From: Cercis canadensis
Taxonomy: Eukaryota; Streptophyta; Magnoliopsida; Fabales; Fabaceae
Length of the DNA stretch: 64,000 nucleotides
Assembly: GCA_003255065.1 (NCBI GenBank)
Contig: QAOA01006129.1
Span: 62,001 to 126,000, forward strand
Direction of reading: 5' to 3'
In this document: in pieces, positions 11,455 to 23,880 of the stretch
How the letters are laid out: each line of letters opens with the position of its first letter
Position numbering within the stretch: the first letter of the stretch is position 1
Notes under the pieces: generated by a model
What the model was told of the DNA's origin: nothing
What the model saw: only the letters and a program-made list of their open reading frames with translations
Databases searched by the model: none
Made by a program: the position numbers and the translations under genes

Positions 11455-12299
11455 GGAGCTTGGACAGTGGAAGAGCCAGGGGAGGCTAGGTCATTTGATA
11501 GAAATAGAAGGCCTTTCCCTTATTAGAGAAGGCCCTAAGAAGTAAAGGGGAAGTGCATTAATTCTTGAAAAAAGAGGGAGTGAGTCCTCTCTTTATGGTC
11601 GAGCTGCTATGCAAAAAAATGAAAACAAGTTAATCAATGAATAGATAGAGTCAATGGCGTCGAGCAATCTCAATTTACAAATGAATGCTGGGATGGGGGA
11701 CCTCAAATGGCATGTGGCACATGCGAAGAGACCCGCACGTATGATTTTTTGGGGGATCTGGTCAAAAGACCAACCGAAGCCCACCAAACTAGAAGGAATG
11801 GAAAATTAATAGAGTACAAAACTTATCTTCAAGCTTTACCTTATTATGATTGTTTAGAGGGCGATCACAGAGTCACTGAATGAAGTCCTTCATTTCTTTC
11901 GAAGGTGCTGACCCGTAGCAAGACAGAGATGACTAAGTGACATATGGAATATGGCAATGACAACATCATGTCATAGAAGGAGACAATAGGTGGAGTCAAT
12001 GATCCGTTAAGACTAATGTATATACAACTACATCCCCGAGTGGCAGTCAAACGAAGGTGTGAATGCAAGATGCCAATGGAATGATTGGCAGGACAGAGGC
12101 TAAAGTTGTTTCCTTCCCATAGCGTCCCTCCTTATATGTCAGAGATATAAAGCAAGTGCATTGAAAAAGAACGAGAATTAGGTCGATCCATTCTATACGA
12201 AGCATAACTACATAGTCAAACAATCTTTGCCAAAAGATAGGAGCATTCAGTGAATCAGTGAACTACACTTGCTTCTGGATAGTTCATACCACAAGGAAA
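11455..12299 (+). other. Nuclear mitochondrial DNA insert, right part (nad7 region)
   Basis: Resumes the mitochondrial-type sequence interrupted by the hAT element. It contains the 3' end of a group II intron (domain V-like hairpin around 11720-11750: gcgaagagacccgcacgtatg), nad7 exon 2, and what should be the start of the following intron from about 11862. No further exon is seen. It ends near 12299, where minus-strand Athila sequence begins. Confidence 0.7.
11793..11861 (+). pseudogene. nad7: Mitochondrial nad7 exon 2, nuclear copy
   Basis: nad7 encodes a core subunit of respiratory complex I. This 69-base block translates as LIEYKTYLQALPYYDCL, which matches the family's LIEYKTYLQALPYFDRL, and its length equals the usual length of nad7 exon 2 as I recall it. 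The 5' few codons are altered relative to GTEK, and Phe-to-Tyr and Arg-to-Cys changes are present. With only one exon and no mitochondrial splicing machinery in the nucleus, it cannot make protein. Confidence 0.85.
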
Positions 12300-13525
12300 C
12301 AAAAACAAATTTAAAAACCAAAGAATCACCTCCCAATGATATTCAAGATATGCACAAGTTCATACCACAAGCAAGAAGAGCAATTAAATTTAAGAGAGTT
12401 AAAACATTCATGAGATAAAATTGCTTCAGAACTCAAACCAACAAACAAGGTAACTTCAATGGGAAAGCATAAGTCAAGAATGCAAGATCCTCACAAGATA
12501 TACTCTCAATCCCTCAAGTGTTTAGAAAGTAGGTATTTCACTCAATCAAACTCATGAAGAAATGCATTACCATAAGCTTGCTTATCTTCTACTTTTCCAC
12601 TACTCAAACACATGCATACACAAATTAAGAGGACTTTATTCAAGATTGTAATAGGGTCAAGGTAAAGGAAGAAAACAATATAGATATAACAAGGTAAAAA
12701 CCCAAAGAGAATAAAAGAATATTGGAGAGGAACTCAAATGACAAGCATTAAATTCCAAGTGTGTAAAGCATATTCTCCTTTCTTTTCACAAATTCCTTTC
12801 ACAAATTCCTTTCACAATTATTCTTGTCTTTTTTTTTTTTTTAAAGACATTTGGCTCTTTTTCTTTCTTTCTTTCACATAACACTTTGCACATTACACAT
12901 TAGAATTCACAACCTCCACACTTGTACTATAATTACCCACAAGCACAAGAGCTCCTCCAAGACAATGAACCAATGCTCTCTCATTCCCTAAGGTAAGGTA
13001 ACAACATGGTTTTTCACAATGGCATATAATGAGCTAAGGCCAAAGATAGGCATATAGGCTCAAGGGGGTAATCAAAAGAACTGATGCAAGGTTGACTATT
13101 TGGCAAAGTAGCTAAATCAAGAAAGAATACCTCAATCATGTTTATGTATGCAAGTGAAAATGTAGCATAAAAAAGAATTAAGCAAGTTCTAGAGTGAACA
13201 AATTTCATGAGTGAAAATCACACAAGAAGGAAGAGAATGACACAAATGCTAAATTCATCCATCAAAAGGCTCAAAATCTCACAAAAAATGTATCTATCAA
13301 ACTCAATTACCAATCGAACATCTAAAACCAAGCATGTAAAATTCAAAAGGAAGACAATTATTCAATTATGTTATGAACCTTGAATTGCAATTGCTTCAAA
13401 CACTTTTAACTTCACAAATCCTAAAACATCATTGGAAGGCATTTAAAACGGAAAAAAAAAATTGATAATTAAAACAGAAAACAGCAAAGAGACTAAAAAC
13501 AACAAAACAGTAAAATAAACAGAAA
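12300..13525 (-). repeat. Athila 3' untranslated region, minus orientation
   Basis: Homologous to the post-coding sequence of element A2 (48164-49520). Shared blocks include ctcaatccctcaagtgttt, acatggtttt followed by caatgagctaa-like sequence, and aagttctagagtg. It carries no reading frame of interest. Left edge is at the end of the mitochondrial-type DNA; right edge abuts a plus-oriented LTR piece. Confidence 0.75.
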
Positions 13526-14655
13526 ATTAAAACCATTGGAAAGCTAATATATATAGGTTCAACTCTCATGAAGACCTGTTCTCCAAAAGGTGGCTTTTTG
13601 TTGGTGATATTGCCTCTCGTAGGCAATTGATGGGTCCAGAGATGGTCCAGAGAGTTGTTTAGACTTAAATGGGTCTAACTCCCTCATTTCAAGCCCAAAT
13701 AGGCCCAAACTAGAGCCCAATTAAAGCTAAAGCCCAAGGGATTAATTTTGACCTAAGGGTAGTTTGAGTGTGTAGTTATTTTTGGATGTCTATATATAAG
13801 AGAAGAGGCAGCCGAGATTCACATCCTTTTGTTAGACAATTTTTTTGGCCGCCTTTCTCTCTATAGTTTTTCTTTGCTTTTTCTTGTACTGGATCATTCC
13901 TTCATGTTCATGGAGGGCTAATCACTTAGATCAATCCAGGTTTTGGCTATTCTGATTATTGATTCTGAGATTCTATTTTAACTGCTATTTATTCAGTGAT
14001 TAATCAACTGCTTTTCATCCTTTAATTTTGTTTGAGTTGCTTAAATTCATATTTGAATGTTCATATGATAATTGTTTAATTTCATATGTTAAAAGAGGAT
14101 TGTAAAGATTAAACAATCTTTCTAAGCTTTTGGATAGATTGTTTAACCTTGACTGAATTCTGGACTTTAAATTAATTTGGATTAGTGGATGCTTAATTCA
14201 TTGAACCTTAATTAATTAAATTCTAGATGTTTATCCAGTATAGATCCATAGACTACTTAGAGGTTTCTTTATGTGTTCTAAGGCCAAGAACTAGGTTAAT
14301 GATTGAATGAATCTTTTGTAATCAAGGATGGATTAAAATTAGAATTAATTGATTCCTTGGATTGATTGCTTTGTTAAAGTCAATTACTTTCCATTACTTT
14401 CTGCATTTACTTTCTTCCTTTACTTTCTGCCATTACTTTCTGTCATTACTTTCTGTCCATTCTTTTTAGTTAACCACTTTTAATTACTTTCTGTTAATTA
14501 ATCCAACAAAACAACCTCCCCTGTTTGTAAGCTCCTTAATATGATTCCATAATTAGAATATTCATTTGGTTCGACTCAGTGTTATCTTATGTTATAAGTA
14601 GCTTTGGTGAACCGATTATAAATTCACTAATTTGATTAACCTCGGCAGCTCATCA
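13526..14655 (+). repeat. A-family LTR piece, plus orientation (5' LTR of A1)
   Basis: Ends ...ctcggcagctcatca at 14655, followed by a spacer and the primer-binding site, so it is the LTR next to gag. It contains a TATA-like box (ctatatataag, about 13790) and an 11-14-bp tandem repeat of acttTCTGycatt type at 14385-14470. It corresponds to the part of the family LTR from the middle to the 3' end. Confidence 0.85.
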
Positions 14656-14660
14656 AATTT

Positions 14661-14680
14661 TGGCACTGTTGCCAGGGATT
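14661..14680 (+). promoter_or_regulatory. tRNA-Asp primer-binding site of A1
   Basis: TGGCACTGTTGCCAGGGATT matches the complement of the 3' end of plant tRNA-Asp with a few changes, as is usual for Athila-type elements. It lies five bases after the LTR end. Confidence 0.85.
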
Positions 14681-15349
14681 ATTCTAGTTTTGGACCAATC
14701 TTATTAGTAGTATAACTGACTTTTAATTTGTTCATAAAAACCTCCATTGATTCCTTGATTCACCCCTGCTGTTGCTATGTTTTTGTGATTTTAGGCCATT
14801 TTGCACTGATTAGTCTAGATTTTTAAGCTCTAATTGCCCCGAACTTGGTCAGTTGAAGGAAGATGTCAATGTTAGTTGATGATTTAAAGTCTCTTGTGTG
14901 GACTCTAGTGATTTGGTTCCATTTCCCTCTTGTTTTCTTTTCATTTTGACTTGAATTAGTGATTTTCAAGTGTACTGTTCCGACCAAATTTTTGTGCTTC
15001 GATTGACCTGAAACTTGGTCAGTTGAAGGAAAATGAGCCACTGATCAATAATCATGGCATTTTTCATGAGGTCTGCATTTTTAACAAATCTCACTATTTT
15101 GACCACTTTTCTATTTTTTAAAGATTTTTTATTTGATTTTTAAGTTCCATTTTCATTTAGCTTTCGTTTTGTGGTGGTCTCAAAAATTTTAAAAATGTTT
15201 AGATACATTTTCTAGTGTTATTTTGGTGTGTTTTTGCCTTTGTTTTGTGCTTTTGGTGTACTTCTGCTTTTGTTCATTCCTATCACCCTTTGTGTGTTTT
15301 CTTGTATTGTTATGTGTATTAGGCATTCAGCCACTGATGTGCATGGTGT

Positions 15350-16740
15350 ATGACTAGGTCTTCTCATTTTGAATTACTTGAATTAGATCCTGAAATAGAG
15401 AGAACATTACATACATTTCCTAGAGAAAATAGAGCAGCTCATAATATAGAGCCTATCATGGATGACAATAGGCCTCCTGTTAATCCTGCTGGTAATCCTG
15501 CTGTTAATCCTAATGTTAACAGGGTTGGAAATAATAACAATATGCATGCTATAGATAGAACTCTTAAAGAATTAGCTACCCTTGATGTTGCTTATCAACC
15601 TTTAGAGATTCAATATCCTAAACTTGATGTTGCTTTTGAACTCAAATCTGGATTGAAACACTTGCTACCAAAGTTCTATGGCCTTGCAGGTGAGGATCCT
15701 CATAAACATGTAAATAAATTCCATGTGGTTTGTTCAACAATGAAGCCACAAGGGATCTCTGAAGAGAATATCAAGTTGAGAGCATTCACTTTTTCCCTTG
15801 CTGATCCAGCCAAGGATTGGCTTTTTTACCTATCACAAGGTTCAATTAGAAATTGGAGTGGCATGAAGAAGCTATTCTTGGAGAAGTTCTTCCCTACATC
15901 AAGGACTGTCGCAATTCGAAAAGACATTTGTGGCATAAGGCAACTGTCAGGGGAGACACTACATGAATATTGGGAGAGGTTTACGAAGTTGTGCTCAAGC
16001 TGCCTTCACTATCAGATAAGTGATCAGCTTTCGATATAATACTTCTATGAGGGCTTATCACCTCTGGAGAGGAGTAACAGTGATGCTGTAAGTGGAGGAG
16101 CATTAGTAGATAAAACACCAACTGCTGCCAGAGATTTGATTCTAATATGGCTGCAAATTCCCAGCAGTTTGGTGTTATGATGATTCCTTCCACTAGAGGA
16201 GTCAATGAAGTTGTTGCATCACCTGCTGACCAACAGAGAATGCAGCATAGACTTGATAAGTTGACCTCCTTAGTGAGGCAGTTGGCAATGAGACAACAAG
16301 CATTTGTACCTTAACCTGCAAGCTTGTGTGGCATTTGCTCTTGTTCATCTCATCCCACATATGCATGCCTTACACTTCAAGATGGTGATTCTAGATTTCA
16401 AGATCCCTCTGTAGCTGTAGTAAGTGTCTTTTTAGGTAGACCCCAATACCAAGCACAACAACAACCTAGATATGATCCATACTCCAACACCTATAACCCT
16501 AGTTGGAGGGATCATCCAAATTTTAGATATGGCAATGTTGCAGCACAACAACAGTCATCCCAACAACAGCAACCCCAGCAACAATATAGGCAACCATTCC
16601 AGCAACATAACCAATTTCAACTAGTTAGGCAGAGCCAGTTTCAACCAAACAGACAACCATTCCAGCAGCAGCCTATGCAACCAGTTGGTCCGTCAACATC
16701 CAAACCTAAGCCTTCATTTGAGGATTTAGTGAAATAAATG
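15350..16740 (+). pseudogene. A1 gag region
   Basis: The first stretch (15350-16039) starts MTRSSHFELLELDPEIERTL and carries the Athila capsid block ELKSGLKHLLPKFYGLAGED, HVVCSTMKPQGI, SGETLHEYWERF. An Asn/Pro-rich repeat linker precedes it. The second part (16324-16740) holds a Cys/His stretch near CGICSCSSH and a Gln-rich tail. Gag would form the virus-like particle. The region is broken several times. Confidence 0.9.
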
Positions 16741-17119
16741 GCAGCTAACAACATTCAGTTCCAGCAGAGGACAGATGCCACCATGCAAAATTTAGAAACT
16801 TAGATTGGGCAATTGGCATCTTCAGTGAGTCAGTTGCAGTCCAAGGATTTTGACAAACTTCCTTCGCAGACAATTCCTAATCCAAACGGGAATAATGTAA
16901 GTGCTATCATGCTGAGGTCTAAAAAAATCTTTGCAAGTACCAACTAAACCTCAACCTGCAAGCGATCCACAAACGGCACAGAAAGCAGTTTTTGAGCTAG
17001 TCACCCTTGAACCCAAAATCAAGCAGCCTACAGTAGCTCTTCCCTTTCCATAGAGAGTCATTCAGTCCAAGAAGATAGATGAGACTGAGAGGGATAGAGA
17101 GCTTCTTGAGACCTTTAGG

Positions 17120-17335
17120 AAAGTGAAAGTCAATTTTCATTGCTAGATGTCATCAAACAAATTTTGAAGTATGCCAAGTTCCGGAAAGACTTGTATTCCA
17201 ACAAGAGGAGGTTGCAGGGTAATGAGAAAATGAGCATGGGAAGGAACATGTCAGCCATGATACAACCTAACCTGTCATCTAAGTGTACAGATCTTGGGAC
17301 TTTTACCATACCCTACACCATTGGAGATAGGCAGT
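17120..17335 (+). pseudogene. A1 protease region, first part
   Basis: Matches the stretch before the aspartic protease in the Athila polyprotein (LSSKCTDLGTFTIPYTIGD). It is interrupted at 17335 by a solo LTR and resumes at 18785. Broken. Confidence 0.8.
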
Positions 17336-18779
17336 TGATGAGCTGCCGAGACTCCTCAAATTAGTAAAATTTATAGTCGGTTTACCAAAGCTACTTGTAT
17401 CATAAGGCAACACCAAGTCGAACCAAAAGATTACTCTAAGTAGTGAATCAGATTAAGAAATATATAAATAGGGTGTTTGTTTTGTTGAAATGATTAACAA
17501 AAATTAATTAAATGTTGTAAACCTTAAGGAAAACAACCAATCCAAGTCTAACTGATTCTGATTTTAATCCATCCTTGATTTCAGAGAATCCATTCAATTA
17601 TCAACCTAGTTCTTGGCCTTAGAACACATCAAGAAGCCTCTCAGTGCTGTATGGATATCCACTAGTTAAGCAACCAGAATTCGGATCAACTAAGACTAAA
17701 TGAATTAAGCACTCATTCAAATCCAGTTTAACCTAAGTCCAGAATCTAGCCAAGGGTAAATAATCCGTCCAAAAGCTTAGAAATATTGATTAACCTTTAA
17801 TTTCCTCTTTTATCATATGCAATTAAGCAATCAACACAGGAAAATCCAAATTTGAATTTAAGCAATTCAAATAGAATATTTTAGAGGAAGAAAAGAAATA
17901 GATTAACCACTAAACGAATAACATTCAAAGCATAATCTCAGAATTAATAATCAGAACAACCAAAACCTGAGTTAATTTGAGTATTCAACCCTCCATGAAC
18001 AAGAGGAACCAAGTTTACAAAGAACTTAGAGAGAAAACTTAGAGACTAAGAAAAGTAGAAAAGTTGTCTACAAAATATCTTACAAAATATCTTACAAAAT
18101 ATCCTAATGAATTTTGGCTGCCTCTTTCTGAACATATAAACCTCCAAAAATACATGCACACCTAAACTGCCCTTATGGCAGATGCATTCCCATGGGCCTT
18201 AGCTTTCATTGGGTTTTGGTTTGGGCTCAATTGGACTTGTAATGAAGAAGTTAGGCCCATTTAAGTGCCAACAGGCCTCTAGAACCATCATCCAACTTCG
18301 ATAGGCAATAAGACCATCTACAATATACAATTTGGTGAACTGGTCTTCATAAAACTTGAAGCTCTGCATCTTAGCTTTCTAATGGGACCATTTTCAAGTC
18401 CATACGACACCTACAGCTCAAGTTATGGTCCAAACACTGCATGCGGGTCAGGATCCTACGACAGCATCTCTTCTCTGGCTTCCAGGCTACATATGACTAG
18501 CTAGACATCTAAATTAGACTTGGGGATCTGAATCAAAGTTGTAGAGCTTTCTCTTAGCTTTCCTACAAGGTAATATTATAAATTATTAGATATCCATAAC
18601 TCAAGTTATGCATGAAACACAGAGATAGCATAAAATGCCCAGTATTGCTAAAAAATACAATTAGGCACAATTGGATCCAAAGTCATGAAATGTGGCCCAA
18701 GCCCACTCAATTCAGTCCAAAAGAGGTTTAAAAGACTAAATGTGAAGGTTAACTACTGTATAAAAAAGTATGTTCATCA
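17336..18779 (-). repeat. Solo LTR of the A family, minus orientation, with TSD
   Basis: A complete 1444-base LTR (tgatgagctgccgag... to ...gttcatca, TG/CA ends) flanked by the perfect 5-bp duplication gcagt at 17331-17335 and 18780-18784. No internal sequence remains, as expected after recombination between the two LTRs of a full insertion. It lies in the protease region of A1 and so postdates it. It lacks the short tandem repeat seen in the other A-family LTRs. Confidence 0.93.
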
Positions 18780-18784
18780 GCAGT

Positions 18785-19482
18785 TCACAAACGCCATGCT
18801 GGATTTGGGTGCTTCAATCAATGTGATGCTCAAGTCCATCTATTCATCCTTGCAGATTGGGGAATTAAAGCCTACTAGAGTGATGATTCAGCTTGCCAAC
18901 AAGAGTACAACATACCCTGTAGGACTTCTTAAGGATGTCTTGGTTAAGGTAAATAAATTAATTTTTCTAGTTGACTTTTATGTGTTAAATATGGAGGATG
19001 AGTTTACATCGAGACATGCCCCATTGATTTTAAGTAGACATTTCCTTAAAACTGCTAAAGCCAATATTGATGTGTATGCTGGTACTCTTTCCATGGAATT
19101 TGGTGATACTGTCATTCATTTTAACCTGTTTGATGCCATGAAACATCCTTTGGAAGAGTATTCTATTTTCCAAATGGATGTAATAGACTTGGTAGTTGAT
19201 GATATGCATTCTGATTTGGTAGCTGAATTTCTCGATATAGTAGGATTTCTAAATACTTTAGATTGTTCTAGATGTGATAATTGCAATGAAATTTGTACTG
19301 TCTATTCTGAAATTGTTGAATACATGGAAAATACTGCATCTTCCTTTTCTGATTTATTAGGATATGATGAGCCTGTTTTTGAAAATAGTGTAGAGATTGT
19401 AGGTGTTGTTGAGATTCAAGTAACCGATTTGGTTTCTCCAACCAAATTAGTCCCTTCTATGCAGCAGTCACCTACACTATAG
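18785..19482 (+). pseudogene. A1 aspartic protease and linker
   Basis: Begins FTNAMLDLGASINVM, where DLGAS corresponds to the D-(S/T)-G-A active-site motif of retropepsins in its Athila variant. The protease would cut the gag-pol polyprotein. The linker that follows is rich in acidic and Cys residues. One long readable stretch remains, but the gene is cut off from its neighbours by breaks and by the solo LTR insertion. Confidence 0.88.
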
Positions 19483-22378
19483 CTAAAATCATTACCTAAC
19501 AATCTCAAGTATGCCTTTCTAGCGGAAGACGAGAAGCTGCTAGTGATCATAGCCAAAAATCTGCAACCTGAACAAGAGGATAAGTTGTTGTAGATTTTGA
19601 GGCAACGTAAGAAAGCAATTGGTTGGACCTTTGTAGACATTCCTGGTAGTATTTTCTCCACCTGCATGCATCAAATTTTATTGGAGGATGAAGCTAAACC
19701 AGTGAGGCAACCCAAAGACGACTTAACCTGCTGATTCTAGATTTGATCAAGAAAGAAGTGAGCAAGTTGTTATCAGCTGGCATCATTTACCCCATTTTAG
19801 ACAGCAACTGGGTGAGTCTAGTGCAAGTGGTTCCCAAGAAGACTGGCATAATAGTAGTAGTCAATGCGCAGAATGAGTTGATTCCTACTCGAATGTAGAA
19901 CAGTTGGCGAGTCTGTATTGATTACAGAAGACTCCACCAAGCAACCAGGAAGGATCACTTCCCTCTGCCCTTCATCGATCAAATGTTAGAAAGGTTGGCT
20001 GGAAAGTCCTATTATTGCTTCCTAGATGGTTCCTCAGGCTACTTCCAGATTCAAATAGCCCCGGAGGATCAGGAGAAGATCACATTTACCTGTCCCTTCG
20101 GTACATTTGCATATAGGAGGATGCCCTTTGGCCTTTGTAATGCCTCGGGTACATTCCAGCAGTGTATGGTAAGTATTTTTTTTTTTGTTTTTTAGAACAC
20201 TGCATGGAAGTATTTATGGATGACTTTACTGTATATAGTTCCTCCTTTGATGCATGTTTAGACAACATTGCTAAAGCACTTGATAGATGCTTTGAGACTA
20301 ACTTTGTTCTTAATTTTGAGAAGTGTCATTTCATGGCAGAACAAGACCTAGTTTTAGGGCATGTAGTTTCTAGCAAAGGAATTGCAATAGATAAGGCTAA
20401 AATTGATGTTATTGCCTCTTTACCCTACCCCACATGTGTGCGAGAAGTGTGCTCTTTTCTTGGTCATGCAGGGTTCTACAGGCAACTCATCAAGGATTTC
20501 AGCAAGATTGCTCTTCCATTGTCCAGACTTCTCCAAAAAGATGTGGAGTTCGAATGTGATGAACAGTGCAAAGCGGCCTTTGATAAGCTGAAGTAGAGTC
20601 TGACCTCCCCTCCCATCATCCAACCACCTAACTGGGAGTTTCCCTTTGAGCTGATGTGCGATGTGTCCAATTTTGCAATAGGCACTATCCTTGTACAGCG
20701 AGTGGACAAGTTGTCCCACGTGATCTCCTATGCCTCTCGCACTTTGGATGTTGCCTAAGCAAATTACACCACCACTGAGAAAGAGCTTCTGGCTATTATT
20801 TTTGCTTTAGATAAATTTCGTGTTTATATACTTGATTCTAAAGTAATTGCTTTCTCTGACCATGCAGCTTTAAAGTACTTGTTTAAGAAGCCGGATGCAA
20901 AGCCTAGGCTCATTAGGTGAATGCTACTCTTACAAGAATTCAACCTTCATATCAAAGATAAAAGCGGAGCAGAAAACTTGGTTGCAGATCATTTAAGCCG
21001 AATTCCACTAGTAATGGATCCCCTCCCCATCAAAGAGACCTTCCTGAATGAGCAACTTTATCAGCTGCAAGATAAAAATCCTTGGTATGCTAATTTAGTA
21101 AATTACTTGGTTGCTTTTAAGTTGTATGCTTATTTTAAAAAGCATCAAGTCGATAAACTTAAAAGTGAAGTGAAGCATTATGTGTGAGATGATCCCTATT
21201 TGTGGAGATTATGTAGTGATCAAGTCATTAGGAAGTGTGTGTCTGGACATGAGTTTGAGTCTATTTTACAATTCTATCATACTTTTGCATGTGGTGATCA
21301 TTTTAGACCCCAACGCACTGGTAGAAAAATTTTAGACTCTGGATTATATTGACCTACCTTGTTTCATGATGCCTACAATTTTTGTAAACTTTGTGCACAA
21401 TGCCAATGGACAGATAATATTTCTGGTAAGAATGAGATGCATCAACAACCTTTACTATTTTGTGAAATATTTGATGTTTGGGGTATTGATTTCATGGGTC
21501 CTTTTCCTAGTTCTTTTGGTTTTGTGTATATCCTGTTAGCTGTGGATTATGTTTCTAAATGGGTAGAGGCCAAGGCCACCCGAATTGATGATTCTCGTGT
21601 TGTCTTAGATTTTGTCAAGACTCACATTTTCTGCAGGTTTCAAATTTCAAGAGCAATCATCAGTGACTAAGGCTCTCACTTCTGCAATAAGCATATGGCG
21701 ACTCTGTTGAGAAAATATGATGTGGTGCATAAGGTGTCGACTCTCTATCATCCACAAACCAATAGGCAAGCCGAGGTGTCAAATAGGGAGATAAAGCAGA
21801 TTCTAAAGAAAACCGTCCAACCCAACAGAAATGATTGGAGCATTCGTCTAGATGATGCATTATGAGCTTATCGGATTGCCTACAAGACTCCTATAAGTAT
21901 GTCACCTTATAGGCTTGTCTTTGGCAAGGCGTGTCACCTTTCAGTGAAGATAGAGCATAAGACATATTGGGCAGTGAAACAGTGCAATCTTGACTTAGTT
22001 CAAGCTGGATCCCAAAGGAAGCTCCAACTTCAAGAACTTGAAGAAATTAGGTTGGAGGCTTATGAGAACTCTCAAATCTATAAAGAGAAAACCAAGGTTG
22101 TTCATTATAAGATGGTGGTACGGAAAGAGTTTCACATTGGTCAGAAAGTGTTGCTCTACAACTCCTATCTCAAGGTAATGCCCGGTAAGCTTCGTTCTAG
22201 ATAGATGGGTCCTTTTGTGGTTACGCATGTTTTTTCTTATGGTGCAGTGGAGATTAAAAATGAGGCAATTAACAAGACCTTTCCAATCAATGGACATCGC
22301 GTAAAGCCTTTCTATGAGGGAGCACAAGAGGACATCATGGAGGAGGTCTACTTGCAAGAAGCCATTTACCTCTCTTGA
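19483..22378 (+). pseudogene. A1 reverse transcriptase-RNase H-integrase region
   Basis: Shows in order the RT core (CIDYRR-like, [20 protein letters not shown], then [14 protein letters not shown] carrying the Asp-Asp pair), RNase H, the integrase zinc-binding region (KLCAQCQ), the catalytic core ([15 protein letters not shown]) and the C-terminal region to about 22378. It is broken many times across several frames and is not functional. Confidence 0.9.
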
Positions 22379-22556
22379 TCAGGATGTTTCTTCTCTCTTT
22401 CTTTTATTTTACTTGTCCTATTTGATTGGTGATACTTTTTGAGCTTTTATATTGAGGGCAATGCAAAAATTTAAGTGTGGAGGAGGGATTTCTGTGTAGT
22501 TTAGTTGCTTCTGTTTTAATTTTTTGTTTACTTTACTGTTTTGCTATTTTTAGTCT
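22379..22556 (+). other. A1 post-pol sequence with internal purine tract
   Basis: Contains attgagggcaatgc followed by ttaagtgtggaggaggga (22451-22487), a motif pair also found in C1, C2 and B. The stretch then overlaps in sequence, in opposite orientation, with the end of the minus-strand segment at 13460-13525. Confidence 0.7.
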
Positions 22557-23880
22557 CTTTAAAAGTGGTTAACTGAAAATAATTGACAAAAAGTAATGAC
22601 AGAAAGTAAAGGGCAAAAAGTAAAGGCAAAAAGTAAAAGCAGAAAGTAATGACAGAAAGTAATTGACTTTAACAAAGCAATCAATCCAAGGAATTAACTA
22701 ATTCTAATTTTAATCCGTTCTTGATTATAAAAGATTTATTCAATCATTAACCTAGTTCTTGGCCTTAGAACACATCAAGAAGCTTCTAACTGGTCTATAG
22801 ATCTCTACTGGATAAGCATCTAGAATTCAATTAATTAAGGTTCAATGAATTAAACATCCATTAATCCAAATTAATTTAAAGTCCAAAATCCAACCAAAGT
22901 TAAACAATTCATCCAAAAGCTTAGAAATATTGTTTAATCTTTACAATTCTCCTTTAACATATGAAATTAAGCAATTATCATATGAACTTTCAAATATGAA
23001 TTTAAGCAACTCAAACAGAATTAAAGGATGAAAAGCAGTTGATTAATCACTGAAAAAATAGCAGTTAAAACAAAATCTCAGAATCAATAATCAGAACAGC
23101 CAAAACCTAGATTGATCTAAATGATTAGCCCTCCATGAACATGAAGGAATGATCCAATACAAGAAAAAGCAAAGAAAAACTATGGAGAGAAAGGAGGCCA
23201 GAAAAATTGTCTGGCAAAAGGATGTGAATCTCGGCTTCCTCTTCTCCTATATATAGACAACCAAAAATAACTACACACCTAAACTACCCTTAGGTCAAAA
23301 TTAATCATTTGGGTCTTAGCTTTAATTAGGCTCCAGTTTGGGTTTATTTGAGCTTGAAATGAGAGAGTTAGGCCCATTTAAGTCTAAACAGCTATCTGGA
23401 CCGATCAGTTGCCTACGAGAGGCAATATCACCATCAAAAGCCCACCTTTTGGAGAACCAGTCTTCATGAGAGTTGAACCTATATGTCTTAGCTTTCCAAT
23501 GGTTTTAATTTCAGGTCCAAAAGACACATACAGCCAAAGTTATGTCTAAATCTCTTCACACTGGTCAGGATCTAGCGACAGCATCTCTACTCTGACTTCC
23601 AGGCTAAATATGACTTACTAGACATCCGAATTAGACTTGGGGCTCTGAATCAAAGTTGTAGAGATTTCTCTCAGATTTCCTACAAGGTAAGACTCATAAT
23701 TTTTAGACATTCAGAACTAAAGATATGCATGAAACATAGAGACAGCATAAAATACCCAGTATTGCTAAAAAATGCATTTAGGCCCAATTGGATCCAAATT
23801 TATGAAATGATGTCTAACCAAATAGGCCCAAAAGAGGTTTAAGAAGCTAAAAATGAGGGATAATTACTGAAAAATGTCTA
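22557..23880 (-). repeat. A-family LTR piece, minus orientation, right end of A1
   Basis: Reads as the reverse complement of the LTR at 13526-14655 plus the 5' part of the family LTR. Shared details such as tgcctacgaGaggcaatatcacc and gatgtgaatctcggc make it closer to that LTR than to the A2 LTRs. It carries the short tandem repeat at 22575-22668. The outer end near 23880 is not sharp and no target duplication could be set. Confidence 0.8.

Larger units (their letters stand above)
12300..23880. mobile_element. Athila-type Ty3/gypsy element A1, broken, with opposed LTR pieces
   Basis: Parts from left to right: 3' untranslated sequence in minus orientation (12300-13525), LTR piece in plus orientation (13526-14655), primer-binding site, leader, gag, protease, reverse transcriptase-RNase H-integrase in plus orientation (to 22378), plus-strand 3' sequence (to 22556), then an LTR piece in minus orientation (22557-23880). 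The two LTR pieces differ by roughly 5-7% in the stretch I compared by eye, so the copy is a few million years old at commonly used plant rates. It is heavily broken, with a dozen or more breaks, and cannot move. A solo LTR of the same family sits in its protease region. Confidence 0.8.
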
